Source of the DNA: JAEUOS01 sp965279115
GTDB lineage: Bacteria > Pseudomonadota > Gammaproteobacteria > Burkholderiales > JAEUOS01
DNA length: 64,000 nucleotides
Assembly: GCA_965279115.1 (NCBI GenBank)
Contig: OZ257137.1
Coordinates: forward strand, 3,534,001 to 3,598,000
Direction of reading: 5' to 3'
The notes below the pieces were generated by a model. It saw only the letters and a program-made list of their open reading frames with translations, did not search any database and was not told the origin of the DNA. Made by a program: the position numbers and the translations under genes. Of the stretch, positions 25,421-34,314 are shown one piece after another (positions within the stretch are counted from its first letter, which is position 1; each line of letters starts with the position of its first letter).

Positions 25421-26662
25421 ATGGTGCTCGAACAAAAACAACTCAGGGCCGATGATGCGTTGCATTGGGCGGCTATCGGATTTTCCGGGATTGCCATTGC
25501 AGGCATCATGTCCAATGGCGCTGGCGTGCTCGTATCCAGCATGGTCGGTTTGTCGGTTGCCCTGTCGCTTGCCGCAATAGTTGTTGGCAAAAAGGCGCGG
25601 GCACGCTACCGGAGGAGCGCCTTGGAACAACATGCCAAGGTCGAGGCGGTACTGCGCGACTATGACCGGGTTTGCGCCGTATTGTCCGAAGGCAGCAGGA
25701 CGCAATTCTCGACACTCGACGAAAGCCTCACACAGCTCAACGGCATCGTGAGCAGCGCTGCAGCCAAACTGGGCGGCAGCCTCACCGGGATGCGTGACCA
25801 CAGCGAAAGCCAGCGTGACATGTTGCGACATCTGGTGACGGAGCTGTTGTCGCTTTCCACCGATGATAGCCAGAAGCAGCATTCGCAAGGCCTGCAGAAA
25901 TTCGCCGACCAGTCGCGCGAGACGATTTCCGGCTTTCTCGACACCGTGGTCCAGCTTAAACAGTCGAGCGAGACCGTACATACCCAGTTTGCAGACATGC
26001 GTGCCAAGATCGACGCGGTGGCGAAGCTTTCAGGCAACATCTCCGGCATCAACAAACGCACGTCACTGCTGGCGCTCAATGCTGGTATCGAGGCGGCGCG
26101 GGCCGGTGAGGCGGGCCGGGGATTCGCCGTGGTCGCCATTGAGGTGCGCGACTTGGCCAATCGCACCGACGCCATCAGCCGCGAAATCGAAGGGCTGATG
26201 GAGGAAATCCACGCCGGTATCGAGAAGTTCAGTACAGCGGTCTCGGCGTCGGCCAATGTCGATATCAGCAAGGCCAGTGAGTCGGAAAAGAATATCGACG
26301 AAATGTGGTCCGGCATGGCGATGCTCAACGAACGCGCCTCGCAACAGTCGCGACGCATCAACGAAGTGTCGGAGGCGATTCACAAGCTGGTGATGGACGG
26401 GATACTCTCCATGCAGTTCGAGGATCTGACCAGCCAGTTGATCGCGAAACTGCGGCAACACAGCGAATTGATGTCGGAGTTCTCGCAGGAGTTCTACGAC
26501 GCCCATCGTGACCAGGCCGAGAAAGACGGCGTCAAACGGCTGGAGCAACGAATCAAAATTCTTGAGGGAGTTCGCGCACGCTATGCCGATATCGGCAAGA
26601 CTGTGCGTTTCGAGGCCATCCGGCAGACCGAAGTCGTGGCCGGCAGCATGGAGTTGTTCTAG
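25421..26662 (+). CDS. Short methyl-accepting chemotaxis-type receptor without a periplasmic sensor domain
   Basis: The 413-residue protein starts at ATG 25421 (GGGGA at 25411-25415). Residues about 15-55 form two closely spaced hydrophobic segments (WAAIGFSGIAIAGIMSNGAGV and SSMVGLSVALSLAAIVVG) with almost no periplasmic loop. A long coiled-coil cytoplasmic part follows. The signalling tip is clear: LLALNAGIEAARAGEAGRGFAVVAIEVRDLANRT. The C-terminal part (MDGILSMQFEDLTSQLIAKL) recalls receptors whose end contacts other chemotaxis proteins. With no ligand-binding domain it probably senses a cytoplasmic or membrane signal. It is divergent from the CheY-like gene. Whether it controls motility or another output is open. 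Confidence 0.85.
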   Translation: MVLEQKQLRADDALHWAAIGFSGIAIAGIMSNGAGVLVSSMVGLSVALSLAAIVVGKKARARYRRSALEQHAKVEAVLRDYDRVCAVLSEGSRTQFSTLDESLTQLNGIVSSAAAKLGGSLTGMRDHSESQRDMLRHLVTELLSLSTDDSQKQHSQGLQKFADQSRETISGFLDTVVQLKQSSETVHTQFADMRAKIDAVAKLSGNISGINKRTSLLALNAGIEAARAGEAGRGFAVVAIEVRDLANRTDAISREIEGLMEEIHAGIEKFSTAVSASANVDISKASESEKNIDEMWSGMAMLNERASQQSRRINEVSEAIHKLVMDGILSMQFEDLTSQLIAKLRQHSELMSEFSQEFYDAHRDQAEKDGVKRLEQRIKILEGVRARYADIGKTVRFEAIRQTEVVAGSMELF

Positions 26663-26692
26663 CGCGCCGCAATGCGGGATTTGTCTGCGGTG

Positions 26693-27352
26693 TCAGGCGA
26701 GCAGGCGCCGTAGCTTTGCAATGGCGCTGTCAGGCGTGGTCATGATCGGAACCCGGGTCAGCGACTGTGCTGACTCCCGTGCCGGCGCCATGGAAAATTG
26801 GGCGAACGCAACCGCGGCATAGCCCTCAAAGCGCGCCGCTGTTTCTGCAATGATGCGGTTATGTTCCTCGGGATGGTTGGCCAGCAGGGCGTCCAGCGCG
26901 CCTTCCGCCAGATGCGGCTCCACCTGCAGGGACACGCCGTGCGCACGAGCGTGGGATTCGATCTCGGCCATCATCGACGGCAACGAGGGCTGGAAGGTGG
27001 CCAGGAGTGCGATGCGACCACGCACGGCCAGCATGTCGTCGTACAACGCCTCGTTTGGCTTGAGCACCGGAAACGGCTGGTCGCGTTTGACTGCCTCGAT
27101 CGCCGGGCCGAAAGCGGAGCAGGTGAAAAGGATGGCGTCGGCCCCGGCAAAGGCGCAATAACGGCCGATCAGGCGGAAGCGCTCGACCATCGCGTCGGTC
27201 AATTTTCCATCGCGGCCGAAATCGGCGAACAGCGAGTTCTCCAGGAGGTGCGCGATGCGGGTCTCCGGCCATTGCGCGCGAAAACTGGCTTCCACCGGGG
27301 CCATCGAAACGTCCAGAGCGTGTACCAGGTAGATTTTTGGCTGTTCGTTCAT
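26693..27352 (-). CDS. Aspartate/glutamate racemase-fold protein with one of the two usual catalytic cysteines
   Basis: The 219 residues (ATG 27352, GGGAAAA upstream) fit the Asp/Glu/hydantoin racemase superfamily, whose members move a proton on a carbon next to a carboxylate with two cysteines. The first is present: Cys78 in ILFTCSAFGPAIEAV. At the expected second position the sequence reads AFAQFSMAP (184-190) and has no cysteine, so a two-base racemase mechanism looks unlikely. A decarboxylase or isomerase, as in arylmalonate decarboxylase or maleate isomerase relatives, is possible. It is divergent from a Bug receptor gene 112 bases away, suggesting they handle the same carboxylate. The substrate is not known. 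Confidence 0.75.
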   Translation of the reverse strand: MNEQPKIYLVHALDVSMAPVEASFRAQWPETRIAHLLENSLFADFGRDGKLTDAMVERFRLIGRYCAFAGADAILFTCSAFGPAIEAVKRDQPFPVLKPNEALYDDMLAVRGRIALLATFQPSLPSMMAEIESHARAHGVSLQVEPHLAEGALDALLANHPEEHNRIIAETAARFEGYAAVAFAQFSMAPARESAQSLTRVPIMTTPDSAIAKLRRLLA

Positions 27353-27464
27353 TCTTTTTCCCAATCGTGACAACATGGCGGTTCTGGCGCAAACGCGCTG
27401 GCGATCGGGGCGTATTCTGACGCTGCATCACCCCGGCGACAACAAGACAATGAGGAGATCGAAC

Positions 27465-28439
27465 ATGCCCGGAATGCTGCGGTCCGCCAGCCTCGCAATG
27501 GCGCTCGCGACGCTGCCAGTCGCTTTTCACGCGCTCGCCCAGCCTTATCCTTCTAAGCCAATCCGGCTCATCGTGCCGCTGGGCGCCGGTGGTGCCAGCG
27601 ACATCGTTGCGCGGGTGGTCGCCGAAAAATTGGGCGAGCGCCTCGGCCAGGCGGTGGTAGTGGACAACCGCCCGGGTGCGGAAGGCGTCATCGGCATGGA
27701 GGCGGCCGCAAAGTCAGCGCCCGACGGCTACACCCTGGTGATTGGATCGAGCACCACGCTGGCGGCGAATTTCAGCCTGAAGAGCAAGCTGCCTTTCCAT
27801 CCGGTCAACGATTTCGTGCCGGTGGCAACCGCACTCAAGAACGCCTTCAACATTCTGGTCATCAACCCGAACGTTCCGGCGCAGAACCTGAAGGAATTCA
27901 TCGCACTCGCCAAGGCCAAGCCCGGCGAGATGTTCTACGGTACCGGCACCAGCGGCTCGAAGATCTGCGTGGAGATGTTCAAGGCGATGGCCGGCATCAA
28001 GCTGACCATGGTGAATTACAAGAGCTCGGCGCCAGCCTTGAACGACCTGATGGGCGGGCAGGTGCAACTGGTATGCGAGCCGGTCGGCACTTCGATTCAG
28101 GCCATCAACGCCGGCAAGTTGCGCGCGCTCGGCACCACCAGCCCTAACCGCTTGGGCGGTGCGCCGAATGTGCCGACGGTGGCCGAGGCCGGCCTGCCCG
28201 GCTTCGAATATTCGGCCTGGGTGGCGGTGTTCGCGCCGGCTGGCACGCCCAAGGCCATCACCGACAAGCTCGGCGCCGAGTTGGCAGTGGTGCTGCGTCA
28301 GCCGGAGACGGCTGCCAAGATAGAAAGCGTCGGCTTCGAACCCATGATCGGCGGGCCCGAAGTTTTGATCGAATTGCTCAGGAACGAAATTGCGCGCGCG
28401 GCCAAGGTTGTCAAGGACGCCGGCATCAAGCCCGACTGA
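27465..28439 (+). CDS. Bug-family tripartite tricarboxylate transporter receptor
   Basis: Periplasmic carboxylate-type receptor. ATG 27465 is chosen because GAGGAGA (27452-27458) lies six bases before it; the open frame extends further up but without such a site. The 324-residue protein has a signal peptide ending HALAQ (residue 26) and Bug motifs: PYPSKPIRLIVPLGAGGASDIVAR, VVVDNRPGAEGVIG, SAPDGYTLVIGSS, GEMFYGTGTSGS, VNYKSSAPALNDLMGGQV, PTVAEAGLPGFEY and FAPAGTPKAIT. It is divergent from the racemase-fold gene and convergent with the MmgE/PrpD gene, with a strong hairpin between. The ligand is unknown. Confidence 0.88.
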   Translation: MPGMLRSASLAMALATLPVAFHALAQPYPSKPIRLIVPLGAGGASDIVARVVAEKLGERLGQAVVVDNRPGAEGVIGMEAAAKSAPDGYTLVIGSSTTLAANFSLKSKLPFHPVNDFVPVATALKNAFNILVINPNVPAQNLKEFIALAKAKPGEMFYGTGTSGSKICVEMFKAMAGIKLTMVNYKSSAPALNDLMGGQVQLVCEPVGTSIQAINAGKLRALGTTSPNRLGGAPNVPTVAEAGLPGFEYSAWVAVFAPAGTPKAITDKLGAELAVVLRQPETAAKIESVGFEPMIGGPEVLIELLRNEIARAAKVVKDAGIKPD

Positions 28440-28442
28440 AGT

Positions 28443-28471
28443 CCAATCCGGGGTCAACGGCCCCGGATTGG
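28443..28471. terminator. Hairpin between convergent genes, probable bidirectional terminator
   Basis: Perfect 11-base inverted repeat CCAATCCGGGG / CCCCGGATTGG with a 7-base loop. It fills almost all of the 33 bases between the stop codon of the forward Bug gene and that of the reverse MmgE/PrpD gene. There is no U-run on either side, so it may slow polymerase or stabilise mRNA ends rather than act as a classical intrinsic terminator. Confidence 0.6.
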
Positions 28472-28472
28472 T

Positions 28473-29891
28473 TCAGGCTGGTGTGGTGGCAGCAATGATC
28501 TGCTGAACCGAGGTCAGGGTTTCCAGGCTGCGCGAGAGTTCGACCAGCTTGTCGAATGCCGGTTTGCCGCCCGGATAGCCCGGCAGGCAAGCCTGCAGGT
28601 TGTCCACCAGTTGGTTGAAATCCCACTCCATGCGGCCATACGGGTACTCGCCCGCATGGCGCGTGCCGTCCTGCATGGTCACGACGATGGATGGAGAGAA
28701 CATCGGTCGGTCCTTCTCGGGCACCAGGGTGATGTGCTGGTCCATGAAGGCCAGCACCCGCTGGTCCGCTTCGAGCTTGTCGCCGGTGGGGCCATAGGTG
28801 CGGCCGCCGACGACCGGGAAGCCGCCATTGACGGCAGCATGGGCCGCGAAATACTTGGTTTCGCCGACGCGTGCCTTTTGCCAGTCCTCGAAGCGCGGGA
28901 ATGCCGGGCTGGGGTACAGGGTCTCGAGCCAGTTCATGTGGATGGCGACGTCGGCGATGTTTTCTGCGTCGAGCGAATGCGTCGCCTTCAACTCGGACAT
29001 CAGGTTGATCACCGCCTGGTTGTAGCCGGCGCAGGGATACATGCGGAACATCGCCGTCAGGAGCTTGTATTCCTGCCCAAGGCCTGCGGTGATCGCGGCA
29101 GGGTCGAATTGCAACGGCCCGGTAAAGGCATAACTCAGTTTGCCGCTGTGGCTGCCGGTGAACGCGTTGTAGAAACCCGCCTCTCCTTCGATCGAGTGTT
29201 CCGATCCCTTCACATGCCCGGCGCGCGCCATCAGACCCGCGAATACGCCGTTGCGTGCCGCTTGCGGCTCGTGGATGGCCAGCTCATTGCCTCCACTGCG
29301 CGGACCTTCATTCAAACCCGAGGCAAAGTTGGCGGCCAGAGCGATAGTGGCGACCAGACCGTTTTCGTCCAGCCCCATCAGCTTGCCGGTGACCATGGCG
29401 GCGCCCATGGTCGAATAGATCGGGCTGGGCCTGAATCCCCGCGCCGCTGTGCTGGGAATGAACTTGTCGCACAGGCGGCACGAGAATTCATAGCCTGCAG
29501 CCAGGGCGGTGATGATCTCGCGCCCGTTGCTGCCTTCAAGCTCGGCATTGACCATCGTGGCAGGGATCAACACCGGGCCGGGGTGGGTGAGCATGCGATA
29601 CGAATCCCACAAGAGCGAGGCGTGCATCAGTTCCGCATTGGCGAACACGGCGCCTACGCGGGTGGCCTTGCGGCCATCGCCCAGCACGGTGGCGCCGTCC
29701 GGCTTGGCTTCTTCGGCCAGCGCCAGATCGACGACCTCGCGGGAATGTGCATTGCGTGTGCCGAAGGCGACGCTGGTGAGCGCATGCAGCACCAATGCCT
29801 TGACCTTGTCGACGACGGCGGGGGAGAGGTCTTCATAGCGCAGGCCGGCGGCCCAGCGTGCGAACTGGCGGCTGATGGAGGGTGCGGTCAT
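28473..29891 (-). CDS. MmgE/PrpD family protein
   Basis: The 472-residue protein belongs to the MmgE/PrpD family, which includes 2-methylcitrate dehydratase and aconitate/itaconate-related decarboxylase. Members act on tricarboxylate-like substrates without an iron-sulfur cluster. Readable family stretches are ISRQFARWAAGLRYEDLSPAVVDKVKALVLHAL, HASLLWDSY, ALAAGYEFSCRLCD, FRPSPIYSTMGAAMVTGKLMGLDENG, FRMYPCAGYNQ and YFAAHAAVNGGF. It follows a Bug gene by eight bases and is the last gene of a nine-gene reverse run. It is only distantly like the second MmgE/PrpD protein of the same run (36401-37756), so they probably act on different intermediates. The exact reaction is not assignable. Confidence 0.83.
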   Translation of the reverse strand: MTAPSISRQFARWAAGLRYEDLSPAVVDKVKALVLHALTSVAFGTRNAHSREVVDLALAEEAKPDGATVLGDGRKATRVGAVFANAELMHASLLWDSYRMLTHPGPVLIPATMVNAELEGSNGREIITALAAGYEFSCRLCDKFIPSTAARGFRPSPIYSTMGAAMVTGKLMGLDENGLVATIALAANFASGLNEGPRSGGNELAIHEPQAARNGVFAGLMARAGHVKGSEHSIEGEAGFYNAFTGSHSGKLSYAFTGPLQFDPAAITAGLGQEYKLLTAMFRMYPCAGYNQAVINLMSELKATHSLDAENIADVAIHMNWLETLYPSPAFPRFEDWQKARVGETKYFAAHAAVNGGFPVVGGRTYGPTGDKLEADQRVLAFMDQHITLVPEKDRPMFSPSIVVTMQDGTRHAGEYPYGRMEWDFNQLVDNLQACLPGYPGGKPAFDKLVELSRSLETLTSVQQIIAATTPA

Positions 29892-29899
29892 CCGGGGCT

Positions 29900-30877
29900 C
29901 TAGTTGGGCGAAAGGCCGGCCTGCTTGACCAGTTGCGCGTTCATCTCGAAATCCTTTTTCAGGTACGCGGCAAATTCATCGACGGACATGATCAGGGGGG
30001 TCATCACGATGCCTTCATAGCGCGCCGCCAGTTCCGGCGAGCGCAGCACCTTGGCGGTTTCACGGTTGAGGCGCTCGAGGATCTCGCGCGGTGTCTTGGC
30101 AGGGGCATACATGCCCATCCAGGTTTCGTATTCCGCGTTGGCGACACCCGCTTCGGAGGTGGTCGGCACATTCGGCAGCACATTGGAGCGCTTGGTCGAT
30201 GACACACCCAGTGCCACCAGTTTGCCGGCTTTGATGTGCTGCGCTGCCAGCCCGATCGGGCTCAAAAAGTAATCCGCGCGACCGGACAGCACCTCGGTCA
30301 TCGCTTCCGGCGTGGATTTGGTCGGGATGTGGGTGCCTGTGAAATTGCCGGCGACCTTGAGCCTTTCGGCACCGAGGTGAGTCACGCTGCCGATTCCTGC
30401 GGAAGCGTAGTTGATCGCGCCGGGTTTCGCCTTGGCATAGTCGAGCAGGGCCTGCATGTTGGCGAAGCCCTTTGACGTTGCGGTGACAAATACCGAAGGT
30501 GTCATCGCCAGCGGCGCCACGCCCACCAGGTCACGCGCCGGGTCGTAGCCGAGTTGGGCCAGCGAATAGGTGGAGGCGGTGACGGTATGCGAATTGGAGT
30601 GGATCAGGAGGGTATAGCCGTCGGGCGCTGCCTTGGCCACGGCGCCAGCGCCGATGGTGCCACCTGCGCCCACACGGTTTTCGATCACGATCGGCTGGCC
30701 CAGCAGTTTCGCCAGCAAGTCGGCTACCGCCCGGCCCGCTCCGTCGGCCGCGGAGCCCGGGCCGAACGGCACAAGCACCTTGATGGGTTTTGTCGGCCAA
30801 TTGGCCTCCTGCGCCATGGCCAACCCTGGAACCAGGCAGGCGGCGATGGCTATCGCGCGTAGTCCACGAAATCTCAT
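29900..30877 (-). CDS. Bug-family tripartite tricarboxylate transporter receptor
   Basis: Periplasmic receptor, 325 residues. ATG 30877 with GGGAGAG upstream fixes the start; the longer frame lacks a signal sequence at its front. The signal peptide ends GLAMAQ (about residue 23). Bug motifs: WPTKPIKVLVPFGPGSAADG, IVIENRVGAGGTIGA, KAAPDGYTLLIHS, GAINYASAGIGSVTHLGAE, PTTSEAGVANAEYETW and YAPAKTPREILERL. It lies between the enolase-superfamily gene (86 bases upstream) and an MmgE/PrpD gene (8 bases downstream), so it is probably cotranscribed with both and imports their substrate. The ligand is unknown. Confidence 0.88.
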   Translation of the reverse strand: MRFRGLRAIAIAACLVPGLAMAQEANWPTKPIKVLVPFGPGSAADGAGRAVADLLAKLLGQPIVIENRVGAGGTIGAGAVAKAAPDGYTLLIHSNSHTVTASTYSLAQLGYDPARDLVGVAPLAMTPSVFVTATSKGFANMQALLDYAKAKPGAINYASAGIGSVTHLGAERLKVAGNFTGTHIPTKSTPEAMTEVLSGRADYFLSPIGLAAQHIKAGKLVALGVSSTKRSNVLPNVPTTSEAGVANAEYETWMGMYAPAKTPREILERLNRETAKVLRSPELAARYEGIVMTPLIMSVDEFAAYLKKDFEMNAQLVKQAGLSPN

Positions 30878-30963
30878 TTTGTCTCTCCCGTCGTTGTTGT
30901 CTACTGCCCGCATCGCTAATGGGGAGCCATGCGGGTACCGCAACATTCAAATGAGGGGGTGCT

Positions 30964-32058
30964 TCAGCTGCCGCTGTATCGCTTGAGGATTTCCTGATTG
31001 AATTTCAGCCCCAGGCCCGGCTTCTGTGGCACTTCGAGCATGCCGTTCTTCGGCTGCGGCACCTCTTCGTACAGGCGGCATGACCAGGGCATGTACTCCA
31101 CCGTCAGCCCGTTCGGTGCGGCGGAAATCATGTGTACGTGGATTTCCGGCAGCAGGTGGCTCACGATCGGCAGGCTGAAGCCCTGTGCCATGCCGGCAAT
31201 CTTCATCCACTGGGTGATGCCGCCGGCACGCAGGACATCCACCATCGGGATATCCACCGAGCCGGCCTCCATCATGTGGCGGAAAGGCACGGGCCCGTAC
31301 AGGTACTCGCCGCCCGCCAGCGGGGTGGCCAGAGCATCGGCCACCTTCGCAAGACCCTTGAAATCGTCGCACGCGACCACGTCTTCCAGCCAGAAGAAGC
31401 CCACTTCCTCAAGCCTCTTGCCGATGGAGATGGCCTGGCGCACGTCCCAGCGCTGGTTGATGTCGCACATCAGGTCGATGTCCGGGCCGATCGCGTTGCG
31501 AACGACACGCGCGCGCTCGACCTCGATGGCGGGTGTGGTGTGGCCAGGCAGTGCCAGTTGCGTCTTCATCTGCTTGAAGCCGCGCTCGACCAGACGCGCC
31601 GCCGAGCGTTCCAGCACGTCGATGGGGAAGCTGCGCATCAGCGCGCCACTGGCATAGGTGGGCACGCTGCTGCGCAGGCCTCCGAGGAGGGTTGCGACCG
31701 GCAAGCCGCAGGCCTTGCCCTTGATGTCCCAGAGCGCAATGTCGATGGCCGACATGGCAAGGGTGTATATGCCCGCCGGCCCGGACGAATGCGCGGCCGT
31801 GGCAAGCGTCTGCGCGACCAGTTCGTGCTTGAGCGGGTCCATGCCGATGGTCAGCGCGCCCAGAGCTTCGACCGCCGCCTTGAGGGCGCCGGTGAGCGCG
31901 CCGCCGAAGAAGGTCACGCCGATGCCTTCAATGCCTTCGTCCGTGCCGATTTCAAGGGTCACGAAGTCGTAGAAGGGACCGAAGGCGGGCGGGCCGTCGG
32001 CCAACGGTTCCTCGGCGGGCAGTCGGACGATTTGCGAGGTGATCCTGGTGATTTTCAT
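30964..32058 (-). CDS. Mandelate racemase/muconate lactonizing enzyme-family (enolase superfamily) protein
   Basis: A 364-residue (beta/alpha)7-beta barrel enzyme that abstracts the proton next to a carboxylate. AGGAGA precedes ATG 32058. Metal ligands align well with mandelate racemase: Asp199 (CDINQRWD), Glu225 (FFWLEDV) and Glu251 (AGGEY). The His/Asp dyad is also present: Asp274 (MVDVLRAGG) and His301 (IVSHLLPEIH). The second-strand K-x-K motif reads K165-T-Q167, so the lysine that acts as base in mandelate racemase is replaced by Gln. This favours a one-base dehydratase, probably on a sugar acid or hydroxy-acid, over a racemase. Cotranscription with Bug and acyl-CoA genes fits carboxylate catabolism. 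Confidence 0.85.
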   Translation of the reverse strand: MKITRITSQIVRLPAEEPLADGPPAFGPFYDFVTLEIGTDEGIEGIGVTFFGGALTGALKAAVEALGALTIGMDPLKHELVAQTLATAAHSSGPAGIYTLAMSAIDIALWDIKGKACGLPVATLLGGLRSSVPTYASGALMRSFPIDVLERSAARLVERGFKQMKTQLALPGHTTPAIEVERARVVRNAIGPDIDLMCDINQRWDVRQAISIGKRLEEVGFFWLEDVVACDDFKGLAKVADALATPLAGGEYLYGPVPFRHMMEAGSVDIPMVDVLRAGGITQWMKIAGMAQGFSLPIVSHLLPEIHVHMISAAPNGLTVEYMPWSCRLYEEVPQPKNGMLEVPQKPGLGLKFNQEILKRYSGS

Positions 32059-32186
32059 TGCGGTCTCCTGTTGTTTGCGGCGCGATGGCCGCATTTCTTG
32101 TGCTTGTTCGCCAAGTATCTCGCATCCCGTGCCCGAGGGATGCTTCAACCGGCAACCCTCCGGGTTTGGCTTCCTGGTACGCCTGC

Positions 32187-33332
32187 CTACGGCCGTTGCG
32201 AGAATGTCCGCTCGAACACCCCCTCGGCAATGCGGTTCTTGAGAATCTCGATCGAACCGCCGGCGATCATCCAGCCGCGGCAGCGCCGCATGCAGTACTC
32301 CACCAGCGACTCCTGGCTATAGCCCAGGCCGCCCAGCACCTGCATGGCTTCACTGGCGATCTCGAAGCCTGCCTGATTGCAGTAGGCCTTGGCGATCGCG
32401 GTTTCTTCCGGCGAGGGAAAGCCGCTGTCGGCATTGCTGGCGGCGCGGTAGAGCAACAGCTGGCCGGCGTCGAGCTTCATTTTCATGTCGGCGAATTTCC
32501 ATTGCAGGCCCTGGAACTCGCACAGCAACTTGCCGAACTGCTTGCGCTGCAGCGCCCATTGCCGTGCCTCCTCGTAGGCGTGGCGGCCCAGCGCGAGTGA
32601 GCGCGAGGTGTTGCCGATGCGCTCGACATTGAAGCCGGCGATCTGCTTCTTGAAGCCACCCTGCTTCAACACCACCATCTCCGGCGGCACCCACACGTTG
32701 TCGAAGTAGATCTGCGCCCATTCCTCGCCCGACATGAAGGAGGAATGCTTGCCGAAGCGCACGCCTTCGGCCTTGGTGTCGATGAGCACTGAGCCGATGC
32801 CACCCACGCCGGGGCCGAAGCGCACGTACACCAGCAGTACGTCGGCATACGGCGCATGGGTGGAAAACACCTTGGCGCCATTGATGCGGTAGCCATCGCC
32901 ATCCGGCGTGGCGCTGGTGACAAGATCGGTCACCGCCGACCCGGCCTCGGGCTCGGTCATGCCCACCGAAATCACCGCTTCGCCGGCGAGAATCTTCGTC
33001 AGGTAGCGCTCCTTCTGCCATGGCGTGCCGTATTCCGCGAACACGCGAATCGGGCCGAAACTGCCGGCCTGGATCACGTCGGCACTGCGCGGACATACCG
33101 AAGCGACAGCCTCGATGGCCAGCACCGCGTCCATCAGCGAGCCGCCCTGGCCGCCATCGTCCTCGGCGATGGTGATGCCGAGCAGGCCATTGACGGCGAA
33201 CAGGCGCGCCACATCCCACGGATACTCTACGGCGTGGGCGCGCTCGCGCGCGTCGGCCTTGAGGTGCTTTTCCGACAGCCGCAACACGCTGTCGCGGAAG
33301 GTCTGCTGGTCGGCGGTAAGCTGGAAGTTCAT
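32187..33332 (-). CDS. Acyl-CoA dehydrogenase family protein
   Basis: FAD enzyme introducing a double bond into an acyl-CoA thioester. The 381 residues have the normal three-part fold: the N-terminal helical domain (MNFQLTADQQTFRDSVLRL), the FAD loop VISVGMTEPEAGS (about 120-132), the middle beta domain with GYRINGAKVFSTHA, and the C-terminal helices with RKQFGKLLCEFQ and QVLGGLGYSQE. The base position of short/medium-chain enzymes (YEGT) reads IAGG here. The alternative Glu used by isovaleryl- and long-chain enzymes is present as Glu237 (FNVERIGN). It starts 13 bases past a Bug gene in a long reverse run. Chain specificity is unknown. Confidence 0.88.
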   Translation of the reverse strand: MNFQLTADQQTFRDSVLRLSEKHLKADARERAHAVEYPWDVARLFAVNGLLGITIAEDDGGQGGSLMDAVLAIEAVASVCPRSADVIQAGSFGPIRVFAEYGTPWQKERYLTKILAGEAVISVGMTEPEAGSAVTDLVTSATPDGDGYRINGAKVFSTHAPYADVLLVYVRFGPGVGGIGSVLIDTKAEGVRFGKHSSFMSGEEWAQIYFDNVWVPPEMVVLKQGGFKKQIAGFNVERIGNTSRSLALGRHAYEEARQWALQRKQFGKLLCEFQGLQWKFADMKMKLDAGQLLLYRAASNADSGFPSPEETAIAKAYCNQAGFEIASEAMQVLGGLGYSQESLVEYCMRRCRGWMIAGGSIEILKNRIAEGVFERTFSQRP

Positions 33333-33345
33333 GGGAGTCCTTTGT

Positions 33346-34314
33346 CTATTCCACCTTGGCGCCGGATTCGCGGATCACCCGGCCCCACTTGTCGATTTCG
33401 CTCTTGATGTAATTGCGAAACTCTTCCGGCGGCTGGCCTACCGGCTCCGCCCCCTGTGCAGCCAGCTTTTCGCGCACGTCCGGCAGGGCCAGCGCTTTCA
33501 CGGTGGCCTGGTGCAGGCGTGTGACGATATCCGGCGGCGTCTTTGCAGGTGCGAACAGGCCGTTCCAGCTCGACACCTCGAAATCGGACATGCCGGCCTC
33601 GGCCATGGTCGGCACGCTGGGCAACAGGGTCATGCGCCGGTTTGCCGCAACGGCAATCACGTTGAGCTTGCCGCTTTGCAGATGCGGGATGGCGGACAGG
33701 GCGGTCTGGAAGCTCATGGTCACCTGCCCGCCCAAAAGGTCGGTCATGCCCGGCGTGGCGCCCTTGTAGGGCACGTGGACAATGTCGATGCCGGCGCGTA
33801 GCTTCAGCATTTCGCCGGCCAGGTGCGGTGAGCCGCCGTTGCCGCTGGAGGCGTAGGTGAGCTTGCCTGGCTGTGCCTTGGCCAGCGCAATCAGTTCGCG
33901 CAAGGTTTTGGCCGGCACCGAAGGGTGCACCGCCAGCACCGAGGGCGCGCTCATGGTCTGGGTGATGTGGACGAAGTCGCGCAGGGTGTCGTAGCCGGGG
34001 TTCTTGTAGATCGTCATGTTGGTGGCATTGGCGATCGTGCCCAACAAAAGGGTGTAACCGTCGGGCGCGGCTTTGGCTACCGCTTCGGAGGCGATGTTGC
34101 TGGTGGCGCCCGGCTTGTTCTCGACCACCACGGTCTGGCCGAGCGAATCCTGCAGCTTGGCCGCGATGGTGCGGGCGATGATGTCGGTGGCGCCGCCGGG
34201 CGTGTAGCCCACCACCAGCTTGATGGGTTTGGTCGGGTAGCGGGCGTCCTGCGCCCCGGCCGTGGATGCGAATAGGAATAGCAGGGCGGCGGCTACGACG
34301 AAGACCTTCATCAT
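33346..34314 (-). CDS. Bug-family tripartite tricarboxylate transporter receptor
   Basis: Periplasmic receptor, 322 residues, with signal peptide MMKVFVVAAALLFLFASTAGA (about 21). Bug motifs: YPTKPIKLVVGYTPGGATDIIAR, VVVENKPGATSNIA, KAAPDGYTLLLG, KLTYASSGNGGSPHLAGE, VHVPYKGATPGMTDLLGG, PTMAEAGMSDFEV and FAPAKTPPDIV. The start overlaps the stop of the ADP-forming acyl-CoA synthetase by four bases, so its synthesis is probably coupled to that enzyme. This is an unusually tight link between a receptor and an activating enzyme, and hints that the imported acid is the synthetase substrate. The ligand is unknown. Confidence 0.89.
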   Translation of the reverse strand: MMKVFVVAAALLFLFASTAGAQDARYPTKPIKLVVGYTPGGATDIIARTIAAKLQDSLGQTVVVENKPGATSNIASEAVAKAAPDGYTLLLGTIANATNMTIYKNPGYDTLRDFVHITQTMSAPSVLAVHPSVPAKTLRELIALAKAQPGKLTYASSGNGGSPHLAGEMLKLRAGIDIVHVPYKGATPGMTDLLGGQVTMSFQTALSAIPHLQSGKLNVIAVAANRRMTLLPSVPTMAEAGMSDFEVSSWNGLFAPAKTPPDIVTRLHQATVKALALPDVREKLAAQGAEPVGQPPEEFRNYIKSEIDKWGRVIRESGAKVE

